This document shows positions 1 through 7,195 of a DNA stretch of 64,000 nucleotides, piece by piece. The notes beneath the pieces are model-generated. The model made no database searches and was not told where the DNA came from. It was given only the letters and a program-made list of their open reading frames with translations. Positions within the stretch are counted from its first letter, which is position 1. Each line of letters begins with the position of its first letter. Source of the stretch: Sva-07 sp963743825 (lineage in GTDB: Bacteria > Actinomycetota > Acidimicrobiia > Acidimicrobiales > Ilumatobacteraceae); contig CAVURC010000002.1 of the NCBI GenBank assembly GCA_963743825.1, forward strand, positions 85,245 to 149,244. The letters run 5' to 3'. The position numbers were made by a program, and so were the translations under genes.

Positions 1-1
1 G

Positions 2-445
2 GTGCCGTTGACACTTGCCACGCGGTCGGCGAGGTGGCCGTGGCTCCACACGGGTTTCGACATCGTCGAGATCGCCCACACCGAGGCATGCAACGTCGCA
101 GATGCTGCCGGCGCGTACTGGGCAGTGTTCGATGCGTTCGACCTCGGCTGGCTGTGGGACGGTGTGGCCGCGCTGCCTCGTTCCGATCGGTGGCAGGAGC
201 AGGCTCGATCCGCGCTCCATGACGACTTGTTGACCGTGTTGGCGGAACTCACCCGCAATGTGATGCGGGCGGGCGATGGCTCGCCGTCGACGTGGATCGC
301 CGCCAATGAACGTGCCGTTGCACGGGCGTTGGGCATGCACACCGAGATCAGGCGCGCCGAGAGCTTCGACCTCACCACCATGTCGGTCGCCTTGCGCCAA
401 TTGCGCAACCTCACGCTCACTGCCGTTGCCGGACGATCGACCTGA
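2..445 (+). CDS. NAD-dependent glutamate dehydrogenase, C-terminal fragment (5' cut by window edge)
   Basis: The visible 147 residues look like the helical C-terminal end of the very large (about 180 kDa) bacterial NAD-glutamate dehydrogenases, which deaminate glutamate to 2-oxoglutarate. The pattern of an aspartate-rich WLWDG segment, a LPRSDRWQEQARSALHDDL block and a later STWIAANE helix is typical of that tail. The catalytic domain would lie upstream of the window, so the call rests on the tail only. The open frame has no convincing internal start near the edge, so it should be read as a partial gene. It ends 26 bases before gltX. An unknown helical protein is the alternative. Confidence 0.5.
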   Translation: MPLTLATRSARWPWLHTGFDIVEIAHTEACNVADAAGAYWAVFDAFDLGWLWDGVAALPRSDRWQEQARSALHDDLLTVLAELTRNVMRAGDGSPSTWIAANERAVARALGMHTEIRRAESFDLTTMSVALRQLRNLTLTAVAGRST

Positions 446-456
446 TCTGCGCCGGG

Positions 457-462
457 TAGCGT
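457..462 (+). promoter_or_regulatory. Putative -10 element (TAGCGT) of a leaderless gltX transcript
   Basis: A TANNNT hexamer lies 9 nt before the gltX ATG and there is no Shine-Dalgarno sequence in between. This is the arrangement expected of a leaderless actinobacterial mRNA. The same layout recurs before several other genes in the window. Confidence 0.45.
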
Positions 463-471
463 CATACCCTC

Positions 472-1890
472 ATGACGAACGGTCCGAGATTCCGTTTCGC
501 GCCGTCGCCGACGGGTTCGTTCCACGTCGGTGGCGCCCGGACTGCGCTGTACAACTGGGCGCTCGCACGTCGTCTCGGTGGCACGTTCGTCCTGCGCATC
601 GAGGACACCGACGAGGCCAGGAATCGTCCGGAGTGGACGCAGGGCATCATCGACGCCCTTGCCTGGATCGGTATCTCAGCCGACGACGCTCACTTCGAGG
701 GCCCCCACTTCCAGAGCGACTATGCAGCAGCGCACGTCGCCGCCGCACAGCGGCTGTTCGAGCAGGGCGATGCCTACTACTGCGACCTGAGCGGCGAACA
801 GATCCAGGAACGAGCGAAGGATCTCGGGGCATCTGGCTACGACGGCTACTCGCGCGACCGTGGTCTCGAACCCGGGCCCGGGCGCGTCCTTCGATTCCGT
901 GTTCCCGACGGCACCACGGTGGTCGACGATCTCGTGCGAGGCGACGTCTCGTTCGACAACTCCACCATCGAGGACTTCGTGCTCCTTCGCGGCAACGGCA
1001 CGCCGGTGTTCCTGATCGCCAACGTCGTCGACGACATCGAGATGGAGATCACTCACGTCGTACGAGCCGAGGAGCACCTTCCCAACACCCCCAAGCAGCA
1101 GATGCTGTGGCGCGCACTCGGCCACGAGCCGCCACAGTGGGCGCACGTGCCGGTGCTGGTGAACGAGCAGCGTAAGAAGCTGTCGAAGCGTCGCGACAAG
1201 GTGGCGCTCGAGCAATACCGCGCCGAGGGGTATCTCGCCGACGCCATGGTCAACTATCTGATGACGCTCGGGTGGACGCCACCAGGCGCCGAGGAGTCGG
1301 GTTCCGAGATCGCGTCGTGGAGCGAGATGGAGGCTGCGTTCCGGCTCGAGGACGTCACGCACTCCCCGGCGTTCTTCGACCTGAAGAAGCTTGCCGCATT
1401 CAACGGCGACTACATCCGGATGCTTCCGCTCGACGAGTTCATCGAACGTGCCGGCGCCGAGTTGCCCGACGACTGGGACCGGCGGCGCTTCGCGGCGATT
1501 GCCCCGCACATCCAGCAACGATTGACGACGCTCGCCGAGGTGCCGGGAACGGTCGACTTCCTCTTCTGGGCCGACGGGTCGCCGATCGACTACGACGAGT
1601 CGTCGTGGGACAAGGCGTTCGCGCCCGACTGGGCGACGCCGCTGCTCGACGACGTGATCGGTGCGTACGGCGCGCTGGCCGATTGGACTGCCGATGGTCT
1701 GAAGCTGGCTCTCGAAGACGTGATGGCTCGCTACGAGTTGAAACTCGGCAAGGCGCAGGCACCGGTCAGGGTGGCGGTCACGGGTCGTTCGGTCGGGCCA
1801 CCGCTGTTCGAGTCGTTGGAGGTCGTGGGACGCGACGAGACGCTTCGGCGTCTGGCCGCCGCGAAGGAACGAGTTGCCCGAAGCGGGTGA
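472..1890 (+). CDS. gltX: Glutamyl-tRNA synthetase
   Basis: Class I aminoacyl-tRNA synthetase that charges tRNA-Glu with glutamate. The 472-residue length is normal. The N-terminus carries the nucleotide-binding signature PSPTG followed by HVGG at residues 18-21 (the HIGH motif), and KLSKR at 236-240 is the KMSKS loop. The helical anticodon-binding domain fills the C-terminal third. A complete glutaminyl-tRNA synthetase gene at 9.6 kb means this enzyme need not mischarge tRNA-Gln, so it is probably a discriminating form (inference). The next gene starts 4 nt after the stop, so the two are probably co-transcribed. The start is supported by the motif spacing and by a -10-like hexamer just upstream. 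Confidence 0.97.
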   Translation: MTNGPRFRFAPSPTGSFHVGGARTALYNWALARRLGGTFVLRIEDTDEARNRPEWTQGIIDALAWIGISADDAHFEGPHFQSDYAAAHVAAAQRLFEQGDAYYCDLSGEQIQERAKDLGASGYDGYSRDRGLEPGPGRVLRFRVPDGTTVVDDLVRGDVSFDNSTIEDFVLLRGNGTPVFLIANVVDDIEMEITHVVRAEEHLPNTPKQQMLWRALGHEPPQWAHVPVLVNEQRKKLSKRRDKVALEQYRAEGYLADAMVNYLMTLGWTPPGAEESGSEIASWSEMEAAFRLEDVTHSPAFFDLKKLAAFNGDYIRMLPLDEFIERAGAELPDDWDRRRFAAIAPHIQQRLTTLAEVPGTVDFLFWADGSPIDYDESSWDKAFAPDWATPLLDDVIGAYGALADWTADGLKLALEDVMARYELKLGKAQAPVRVAVTGRSVGPPLFESLEVVGRDETLRRLAAAKERVARSG

Positions 1891-1894
1891 GGCG

Positions 1895-2722
1895 ATGTCG
1901 GACCGCGAGCTGCAACTCCCCTCCGACGAGCAGCGACGTCGCGATCGCGAACTGATCGAGGCGCTCGACGGCCACGAGCCGGTGGGCGAGCGGTACGCCC
2001 GCACCGGGGAGATCCCGGTTCCGGCCGATCGCGAACCGACGATGCGTCCCGATCCGCACGCCGGACTGGTGAGGGATCCGACGCCGGTGCAGTTGCTGTC
2101 GCAGCCGCGTCGTCGAATCGGTCGACGCATCGCGCAGGTGACCGGAGTGCTCGTCGCTCTCGGACTCGTCTACCTGGCGGTCTCGTACTGGCAGGTGTGG
2201 GCGACCGGCCGGTCCGACGAGGCGCGTCCGGTCGACGCGATCGTGGTCATGGGCGCGGCGCAGTACGACGGTCGACCGTCGCCACAGCTCGCGGCTCGGC
2301 TCGACCACGTTGTGGACCTCTGGCCCGAGGGTCTCGCGCCGCTCGTCATCGTGACCGGCGGCAACCAGCCAGGCGATCGCTTCACCGAGGCCGACGCATC
2401 AGCGGCGTACCTCATCGAACGGGGCATCCCGGCCGACGCAATCGTGCGGGAAGGCGACGGATCGACGACGTGGGAATCGCTGCGAAATGTGGGCACGCAG
2501 ATGGGTGGGACCATCGAGTCGATGTTGATCGTGACCGATCCGTATCACGCGCTGCGCAGCCGGCTGATTGCCGAGAGCGTTGGGTTCGATGCCTACGTGT
2601 CGCCGACGACCACGTCGGTGGTCTCGGGATCCCGAGAGATCCGACGAGAACTCGGTGAGGCCGTCGGCGTAGCGGTTGGCCGAATCATCGGTTTCGATCG
2701 TCTGAGTGAGCTGACGGATTGA
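1895..2722 (+). CDS. YdcF/SanA family (DUF218) membrane-anchored protein
   Basis: 275 residues. A charged cytoplasmic N-terminal stretch of about 75 residues precedes one transmembrane segment (about residues 80-100), then an extracytoplasmic DUF218 domain begins with the family signature DAIVVMGAAQYDGRPSP. Further family blocks follow (VTGGNQPGDRFTEA, ESLRNVG and MLIVTDPYHALRSRLIA). Members are linked to envelope integrity, and no catalytic role is firmly established. The ATG at 1895 is preferred over an in-frame TTG at 1874 because it has a purine-rich site in front and avoids overlapping gltX. The spacing implies coupling to gltX. Confidence 0.85.
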   Translation: MSDRELQLPSDEQRRRDRELIEALDGHEPVGERYARTGEIPVPADREPTMRPDPHAGLVRDPTPVQLLSQPRRRIGRRIAQVTGVLVALGLVYLAVSYWQVWATGRSDEARPVDAIVVMGAAQYDGRPSPQLAARLDHVVDLWPEGLAPLVIVTGGNQPGDRFTEADASAAYLIERGIPADAIVREGDGSTTWESLRNVGTQMGGTIESMLIVTDPYHALRSRLIAESVGFDAYVSPTTTSVVSGSREIRRELGEAVGVAVGRIIGFDRLSELTD

Positions 2723-2785
2723 GTGGCCCTGCCGAGCGGGGCCGATACAATCCGGTGCCGCACCGGTCGTCAGACCGTCACGCCT

Positions 2786-2857
2786 TGGGGTGTGGTGTAA
2801 TTGGTAACACAGCAGTTTCTGGTACTGTCGTTCGGGGTTCGAGTCCCTGCACCCCAG
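2786..2857 (+). tRNA. tRNA-Gln (anticodon CTG)
   Basis: Complete cloverleaf. The acceptor stem TGGGGTG (2786-2792) pairs with CACCCCA (2850-2856), followed by discriminator G. The D stem is GTGT/ACAC, the anticodon stem is GCAGT/ACTGT around loop TTCTGGT, and the T loop is TTCGAGT. The anticodon CTG reads CAG. CCA is not encoded. Confidence 0.95.
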
Positions 2858-2868
2858 CTCTGATCGAT

Positions 2869-2907
2869 CGCCGACCCGCTCGCTGCAACGAGCATCCGGG
2901 GTCGGCG
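2869..2907 (+). terminator. Hairpin terminator behind tRNA-Gln
   Basis: CGCCGACCC (2869-2877) pairs with GGGTCGGCG (2899-2907), and an inner stem GCTCG (2878-2882) pairs with CGAGC (2889-2893). The hairpin starts 12 bases after the tRNA and is followed by a short T-rich stretch around 2908-2918. Confidence 0.6.
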
Positions 2908-2997
2908 TTCGTCGTTTTCGCACGCGATTTCGCGGTCGCTCCCGGCGGCAACGGGTGGGATCACGAGCCCGCCTGATATCGTTGCCGATCGCTACTT

Positions 2998-3073
2998 GGC
3001 CCGTTCGTCTAGTGGCCTAGGACACCACCCTCTCAAGGTGGCGGCACGGGTTCGAATCCCGTACGGGCTGCCA
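2998..3073 (+). tRNA. tRNA-Glu (anticodon CTC), CCA encoded
   Basis: The acceptor stem GGCCCGT (2998-3004) pairs with ACGGGCT (3063-3069), with discriminator G3070 and an encoded CCA at 3071-3073. The anticodon stem CCACC/GGTGG encloses CTCTCAA, giving anticodon CTC for GAG codons. The T arm ACGGG/CCCGT encloses TTCGAAT. Confidence 0.95.
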
Positions 3074-3095
3074 AGCAACCGCAACAATCCAGGTC

Positions 3096-3122
3096 AGAGG
3101 CCCTCTCCGGAGGGTCTCTTTC
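3096..3122 (+). terminator. Hairpin terminator behind tRNA-Glu
   Basis: AGAGGCCCTC (3096-3105) pairs with GAGGGTCTCT (3110-3119) with one G-T wobble around the tetraloop TCCG. A short T run follows. It also separates the tRNA from the oppositely oriented toxin gene. Confidence 0.7.
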
Positions 3123-3165
3123 CGTTCTCGGCCTCCGTTGCCCATGAGCACTGTGCATGGGTTCG

Positions 3166-3498
3166 TCAGGCCCCTGCGAGGCCGAGGAACACCACGAGGG
3201 CTCGCAAGAGCCTGATCATGTCGTCGTCGTTCAACTGACCGACGCGTTCGCCCAGCTTCGAGCGGGGGATGGTGGTGATCTTGTCGACCATCAGCCGACT
3301 GGATTCCCGGATGCCGGTCATCTCGTCGGCCTCGATGAGCAGTCGGATCAGCGGGGCGTCGGTCGGATCGGTCGTGAACGCGCAGATGGTCACCGAAGCG
3401 GTGGCGTCGAAGCGGTCGTCTTGCACGATGACGACGGGTCGGGGCTTGCCGACGTAGCCGCTGCCGGCCGACGCAGTCCAGATCTCGCCTCGTTTCAC
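3166..3498 (-). CDS. mazF: MazF/PemK-type mRNA interferase toxin
   Basis: 110 residues, the usual size for MazF. The N-terminal KRGEIWTAS and KPRPVVIVQDD segments form the first strands of the PemK barrel, with the conserved arginine in RPVV. ICAFTT carries the conserved threonine, and the DKITTIPRSKLGERVG block is the classic C-terminal signature. Family members are sequence-specific endoribonucleases that inhibit translation when released from the antitoxin. The start codon overlaps the end of the upstream antitoxin gene by 4 nt, so the pair is translationally coupled in the usual antitoxin-first order. Confidence 0.87.
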   Translation of the reverse strand: MKRGEIWTASAGSGYVGKPRPVVIVQDDRFDATASVTICAFTTDPTDAPLIRLLIEADEMTGIRESSRLMVDKITTIPRSKLGERVGQLNDDDMIRLLRALVVFLGLAGA

Positions 3499-3713
3499 TC
3501 GTCGTCGGCCAGCGCGTCGATGAAGGCCTGGTCGTCGGCTTCGTGTTCGCTCGACGCGAGAGCGAGCGACTGTTGGTGCGCCTGTGCGGCGAACTGCGGG
3601 GATCGGACGTCGGGAACCCAGATCTGGATGGGCCGCAGCCCCTGTTCACGGAGTCGCTGGCGGTGAGCGCGGACACGAATGGCCGTGGGTGACGAGGACT
3701 GCCGACGAGCCAT
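3495..3713 (-). CDS. mazE: MazE-like antitoxin (DUF3018 family)
   Basis: 72-residue basic-then-acidic protein. The block RVRAHRQRLREQGLRPIQIWVPDVRSP is the recognisable DUF3018 antitoxin core, probably the DNA-binding part, while the acidic tail (EHEADDQAFIDALADDE) is the expected toxin-neutralising segment. It is followed directly by mazF. A perfect 12-bp palindrome 9 bases upstream of the start is the likely operator, so the pair probably represses itself. Confidence 0.87.
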   Translation of the reverse strand: MARRQSSSPTAIRVRAHRQRLREQGLRPIQIWVPDVRSPQFAAQAHQQSLALASSEHEADDQAFIDALADDE

Positions 3714-3721
3714 CAGCCAAT

Positions 3722-3733
3722 GTTACATGTAAC
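3722..3733. promoter_or_regulatory. Palindromic operator in front of mazEF
   Basis: GTTACATGTAAC is a perfect 12-bp inverted repeat ending 9 bp before the antitoxin ATG (read on the minus strand). This is where toxin-antitoxin operons are normally autorepressed. Function is inferred from position. Confidence 0.5.
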
Positions 3734-3903
3734 GATGACGAATGGCGCCAGTCCGCTCGCTGGCCGGCCCGAGCGGTCGTTGGTGATTCGCGTACGATGA
3801 TGGGCGTTGGGGTTCGATCGAGGGCAACGGAGATCGCGTCCTCCACGCAGCACAGCATCACCGTCGTCCAGTCGCCTGAACCCACGCCCTGAAGGAGATG
3901 CCC

Positions 3904-4383
3904 ATGACACCGAAGAACACGGTCTGCTTGTGGTTCGATCGCGACGCGCTCGACGCGGCGCATTTCTACGCTGCCACCATTCCGGACAGCTCGGTCGGTG
4001 CCGTGATGCGAGCACCTGGCGACTTCCCCGACGGCAAGCAGGGTGACGTGTTGACGGTGGAGTTCACCGTGGCCGGAATTCCGTGTGTCGGTCTCAACGG
4101 AGGACCGGCGTTCGAGCAGAGCGAGGCGTTCTCGTTCCAGATCGCCACCGATGACCAGGCCGAGACCGATCGTCTCTGGAACGCCATCGTCGACAACGGT
4201 GGCCAGGAGAGCGCCTGCGGTTGGTGCAAGGACAGGTGGGGTTTGTCGTGGCAGATCACCCCACGGGCACTCACGGACGGGATCACCGATCCCGATCGCG
4301 TCGCAGCGAAGCGGGTGTTCGACGCGATGATGACGATGCGCAAGATCGACATCGCCGCCATCGAGCAAGCCCGACGGGGCTGA
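3904..4383 (+). CDS. VOC/PhnB-like glyoxalase-fold protein
   Basis: About 159 residues of the PhnB/3-demethylubiquinone-methyltransferase-like branch of the vicinal oxygen chelate superfamily. Typical features are NTVCLWFDRDALDAAHFYAATIPDS at the start, the FTVAGIPCVGLNGGPAF hairpin, and DDQAETDRLWNAIVDNGG...CGWCKDRWGLSWQITPRAL near the end. The substrate cannot be predicted; members are often annotated as resistance or glyoxalase-like proteins. The start at 3904 is chosen over the ATG at 3898 because GAAGGAG ends 6 nt before it. Confidence 0.8.
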   Translation: MTPKNTVCLWFDRDALDAAHFYAATIPDSSVGAVMRAPGDFPDGKQGDVLTVEFTVAGIPCVGLNGGPAFEQSEAFSFQIATDDQAETDRLWNAIVDNGGQESACGWCKDRWGLSWQITPRALTDGITDPDRVAAKRVFDAMMTMRKIDIAAIEQARRG

Positions 4384-4484
4384 CCGCACATGGCTCGTGG
4401 GCGTCTGTCTCCACGGTTGGGTGATCGAACCGAAGGGTGCGCAGCGCGGTCGCATCTGCTGGTGCCGCGAGATCGGAGGATTCG

Positions 4485-4982
4485 TTGACGAGCCAGGAAC
4501 ACACCGAGGAGCCGATGATCGTGAGCGCAGAGGACGACGTCTACGTTCCAGTGACGTTCGATCGATGCAACCACGTCGAAGGACCCTTCTACCACGGCAC
4601 AAAGTCGGCGTTGGAGGTCGGTGCTCAACTGGTGCCGGGTCGAGGCTCCAACTTTCAAGAGGGCCGGACCTCCAACAACACCTACTTCTCCGCGATCCTG
4701 GAGACGGCTGTCTGGGGCGCGGAGTTGGCCACAGCGCTCGCGGGGAGCGGTGAGCGGGGGCACATCTACGTGGTGGAGCCCACCGGTCCTTTCGAGGACG
4801 ACCCCAACGTGACGAACAAGAAATTCCCAGGCAACATCACGCAGTCCTACCGGACCCGCCATCCGCTGCACATCGTCGGTGAAGTGCAGAACTGGGAAGG
4901 CCACACTCCCGAGGTGCTGAACGGAATGCTGGACAACATCGAGCGACTCCGAGAGCAAGGCCTGGACGTCATCGAGGACTGA
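4485..4982 (+). CDS. arr: Rifamycin ADP-ribosyltransferase (Arr)
   Basis: Arr enzymes inactivate rifamycins by transferring ADP-ribose from NAD+ to the drug. The sequence carries the family blocks almost intact: PFYHGTK (the NAD-binding His-Gly-Thr), SNFQEGRTSNNTYFSA, TAVWGAELA, IYVVEPTGPFEDDPNVT, NKKFPGN, SYRTRHPL and IVGEV. The length suits the family with a short N-terminal extension. TTG at 4485 is preferred because GGAGG ends 5 nt upstream; the ATG at 4515 is the alternative. No mobile element is visible next to it, so it looks like a chromosomal copy. Confidence 0.92.
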   Translation: MTSQEHTEEPMIVSAEDDVYVPVTFDRCNHVEGPFYHGTKSALEVGAQLVPGRGSNFQEGRTSNNTYFSAILETAVWGAELATALAGSGERGHIYVVEPTGPFEDDPNVTNKKFPGNITQSYRTRHPLHIVGEVQNWEGHTPEVLNGMLDNIERLREQGLDVIED

Positions 4983-5070
4983 CGGGGTACTTCCGCACGC
5001 TGCAGCTCGAGGAGCTGTTCGTGTCGAGAGGCGAGGCGATCATCGCCCGGACCGTGCCGCCTTCAACGGT

Positions 5071-5098
5071 CGATCAGGGCGCATCGATCAGGGCGCAT
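5071..5098. repeat. Tandem duplication of 14 bp
   Basis: The 14-mer CGATCAGGGCGCAT occurs twice head to tail. The second copy runs into the 3' end of the convergent SGNH gene, which stops at 5088. It is a simple local duplication with no evident function. Confidence 0.8.
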
Positions 5099-5822
5099 CG
5101 TTCGGTGCGAAGCCGGCCGCAGCGAGCGCGGCGCCACCGACTTCTCCGCCTTCGTCGCTCAGATGCAGTCCGTCCGCGACGATGTAGCCCGCAGCTACCG
5201 GGTCCTGGTCGTGGTCGGGCCCGTTGAAGGCGTCGTACATCGACACCATCGTCACACCTGCCGCCTCAGCGGCCGAACGGACTGCCTCCGTGAACGACTC
5301 CTGGAAGGCCGTGCACTCATCGGTGATACCCAACTCCTGCCACTTGGCCACGACCGGGACGTAGATGTCCACGGCTCGCAACACGGTCGGCTGACCCTGG
5401 CGGGCAGTGCGGATGTCGTCGAACACGCTCTGAAGCAGGTCGTTGTACGGGACCCAATCGTCAGGCGTGTACGCGGCGAACTCCTGGACCGGGTCCGCAG
5501 GCCAGCACGCGAAGATGCCATCCTCTCGTATGCCCGAGTCGAGTGGGTTGCCCCCCACCACCACGATTTCAGCCTCGGCCACCATCTCGGGATCGTCCGC
5601 GATCATCTGCTTGGCCTGGACAAGGGGCATACTCGGAACCCTCCAGGGCATGAGGCGGACCGGAACACCCAACTCCTCTTCGGCGAGCCGAGCGTACGCC
5701 TCGCCGGCCTTCCAACCGGAGGAGTCACTGATGTAGAGCAGGTCCCAGGCCTCGGCATCCTCTGATGACTGCACGGCACTGCCCGCCGTCGGCTCGCTCA
5801 CTGACGAGTCCACGCTGTCCAC
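5088..5822 (-). CDS. SGNH/GDSL-type hydrolase-like protein
   Basis: The fold is indicated by LLYISDSSGW near the start (the GDS block, with the serine in DSS), a central VVVGGNPLDSG and the C-terminal DGLHLSDEGG (the Asp-x-x-His block). Such enzymes are esterases or acyl hydrolases, usually exported. No signal peptide can be seen in this frame, and the open frame runs back to 5957, overlapping the DUF4126 gene by 113 bases. Either translation begins near 5822 (GTG) or an indel has separated the true N-terminus. The gene follows DUF4126 on the same strand. Confidence 0.65.
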   Translation of the reverse strand: MDSVDSSVSEPTAGSAVQSSEDAEAWDLLYISDSSGWKAGEAYARLAEEELGVPVRLMPWRVPSMPLVQAKQMIADDPEMVAEAEIVVVGGNPLDSGIREDGIFACWPADPVQEFAAYTPDDWVPYNDLLQSVFDDIRTARQGQPTVLRAVDIYVPVVAKWQELGITDECTAFQESFTEAVRSAAEAAGVTMVSMYDAFNGPDHDQDPVAAGYIVADGLHLSDEGGEVGGAALAAAGFAPNDAP

Positions 5823-5844
5823 TACCCGCCGGAACGGCCAAAGG

Positions 5845-6441
5845 TCAGCAATCGTCGCCCGGAACTCGATTGCCCGCGGCGCGGGTGCCGGAGCGGAGCC
5901 GTCGGCCGACACGACGAGCGATCCGGTAGAACACGAACGCGACCACGACGGAGGCAACGGTCAGCAGGGCGACGACAACAACGGCCACCTCCGGACGGGA
6001 TATTGCGAGCGCCATCACGACGAAGACGAGCCCGTCCTCACCCAGGCTGACCGCCACGTTCGACACCGGCTCGGGCGACGCATTGACGACGAGACGCGTC
6101 GATGCCTTGGCGCTGTGACTGCTCAGCGCCAGCAACACCCCCGACACGGCCAGCGCCGGTACCGCCAACTGCGTGTCCGTCGCCGTGCTCATCAGGTATC
6201 CACCGACGGCGGGTCGGATGAGGGTGTGCACGCTGTCCCATGCCGTGTCGACGAGCGCGATCTTGTCGATCACGAACTCCACGAGGAACATGACGACGGC
6301 CACGCCGATCACCCACCACTGCTCGACGAACGACGGCGCGTCGATCCAACCGAAGCGTCCGGCGACACCGACGAGCGCCACCACGCCGTAGACGCTGATG
6401 CCCGACGACCACCCCGCCCCCATGGCCGTACCGATGTCCAC
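5845..6441 (-). CDS. DUF4126 family membrane protein
   Basis: 198 residues with about five hydrophobic segments. The family pattern is clear: a Gly/Ser-rich first helix (AGWSSGISVYGVVALVGVAGRFG), then VEFVIDKIALVDTAWDSVHTLIRPAVGGYLM, a long Ala/Val helix and a basic tail. No function is established for the family. GTG at 6441 or ATG at 6423 could be the start. It is divergent from the Rrf2 regulator, with about 190 bp between them. Confidence 0.7.
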   Translation of the reverse strand: MDIGTAMGAGWSSGISVYGVVALVGVAGRFGWIDAPSFVEQWWVIGVAVVMFLVEFVIDKIALVDTAWDSVHTLIRPAVGGYLMSTATDTQLAVPALAVSGVLLALSSHSAKASTRLVVNASPEPVSNVAVSLGEDGLVFVVMALAISRPEVAVVVVALLTVASVVVAFVFYRIARRVGRRLRSGTRAAGNRVPGDDC

Positions 6442-6635
6442 CGCGACGGTCTAGCAGGGCGTCGCTGGCGACGCACCGTTGCCCTAAAGCACTCGGATTC
6501 GTTTCGGATTCGTCCGGCCCGCTCTGCGACAGCCCGGCCAAACGGTGGGCTCCTGAATGGCGCCGAAGGTCGTGGCGAGTGCGTTGGGGTCGATGGTCCC
6601 TGGCGGGAGGGCTCCCGATCGGCAAGTCTCGTACC

Positions 6636-7040
6636 GTGCGACTCGAAATCACCCAACGTGCGGACCTTGCGGTTCGAGCCTTGGTGCTGCTCGATTGCTC
6701 GCCCGACCGCCTGAAGAGTGCAGATCTGGCGGAGGAACTCGGTACCACCCCCGGCTTCATCCCGCAGGTCATGGGTCCGCTCGTACGAGCGGGTTGGGTG
6801 CGCTCGACTCCGGGGCCGACTGGCGGTTACGAGCTCCTCGTCACGCTCGGATCGCTCACCGTACTCGAGGTGATCGAGCAGATCGACGGCCCGACCGATA
6901 CCGGCCGCTGTGTTGTCGCCGAACGACTCTGCAATGCCGACGAACCGTGTGCACTGCACGTTGCGTGGGCCCGCGCCCGCGGTGAGTTGCGGTCGTCGCT
7001 GGCAAGTCTCACGCTCGACAATCTTGCCGGAGGGTGTTGA
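6636..7040 (+). CDS. Rrf2 family regulator, possibly NO-sensing (NsrR-like)
   Basis: 134 residues with an Rrf2-type winged helix (EITQRADLAVRALVLL, then KSADLAEELGTTPGFIPQVMGPLVRAGWVRSTPGPTGGYEL). After the dimer helix come three cysteines, C-x6-C-x5-C, in GRCVVAERLCNADEPC, where NsrR and IscR place their iron-sulfur ligands. The copper nitrite reductase gene begins about 155 bp downstream on the same strand, so a nitrosative-stress sensor controlling nirK is a reasonable inference. GTG at 6636 matches the family N-terminus; an in-frame ATG at 6579 would add non-conserved residues. Confidence 0.8.
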   Translation: MRLEITQRADLAVRALVLLDCSPDRLKSADLAEELGTTPGFIPQVMGPLVRAGWVRSTPGPTGGYELLVTLGSLTVLEVIEQIDGPTDTGRCVVAERLCNADEPCALHVAWARARGELRSSLASLTLDNLAGGC

Positions 7041-7144
7041 CGGCGGCGAGGTCGCCGTCGGTGTCATTGCGCCGGCTCGGGTCACTGCTGATCGAACCTC
7101 ATCCGGGGACCTTCGACCCTGGGTATCCATTAGTCACATAGTCA

Positions 7145-7150
7145 TAGAAT
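7145..7150 (+). promoter_or_regulatory. Putative -10 box (TAGAAT) upstream of nirK
   Basis: TAGAAT sits in a locally AT-rich stretch (about 7130-7160) within otherwise GC-rich DNA, 45 bp before the nirK start. No clear -35 is visible, which would fit an activator- or repressor-dependent promoter. The assignment is by position and composition only. Confidence 0.35.
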
Positions 7151-7195
7151 GATTGATAGATGCCGATCATCGGTCGGCCGACACAGGAGGTCCAG

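Noticed and set aside
676..2130. Long minus-strand open frame opposite gltX
   Set aside because: It is antisense to a well-conserved gene, has an Arg-rich composition without motifs, and is explained by the GC-rich codon pattern. The same applies to 9755-11326, 18644-20161, 21205-23004 and 45421-47337.
3722..3733. MazE operator as a half of the REPIN family
   Set aside because: Both contain GTTACAT, but the operator is a simple 12-bp palindrome with no GGGGTCAGACCC core or second half; the shared heptamer could be coincidence.
4437..4484. Longer start for the Arr gene
   Set aside because: The extra residues are not conserved, whereas TTG at 4485 has a good GGAGG site 5 nt upstream.
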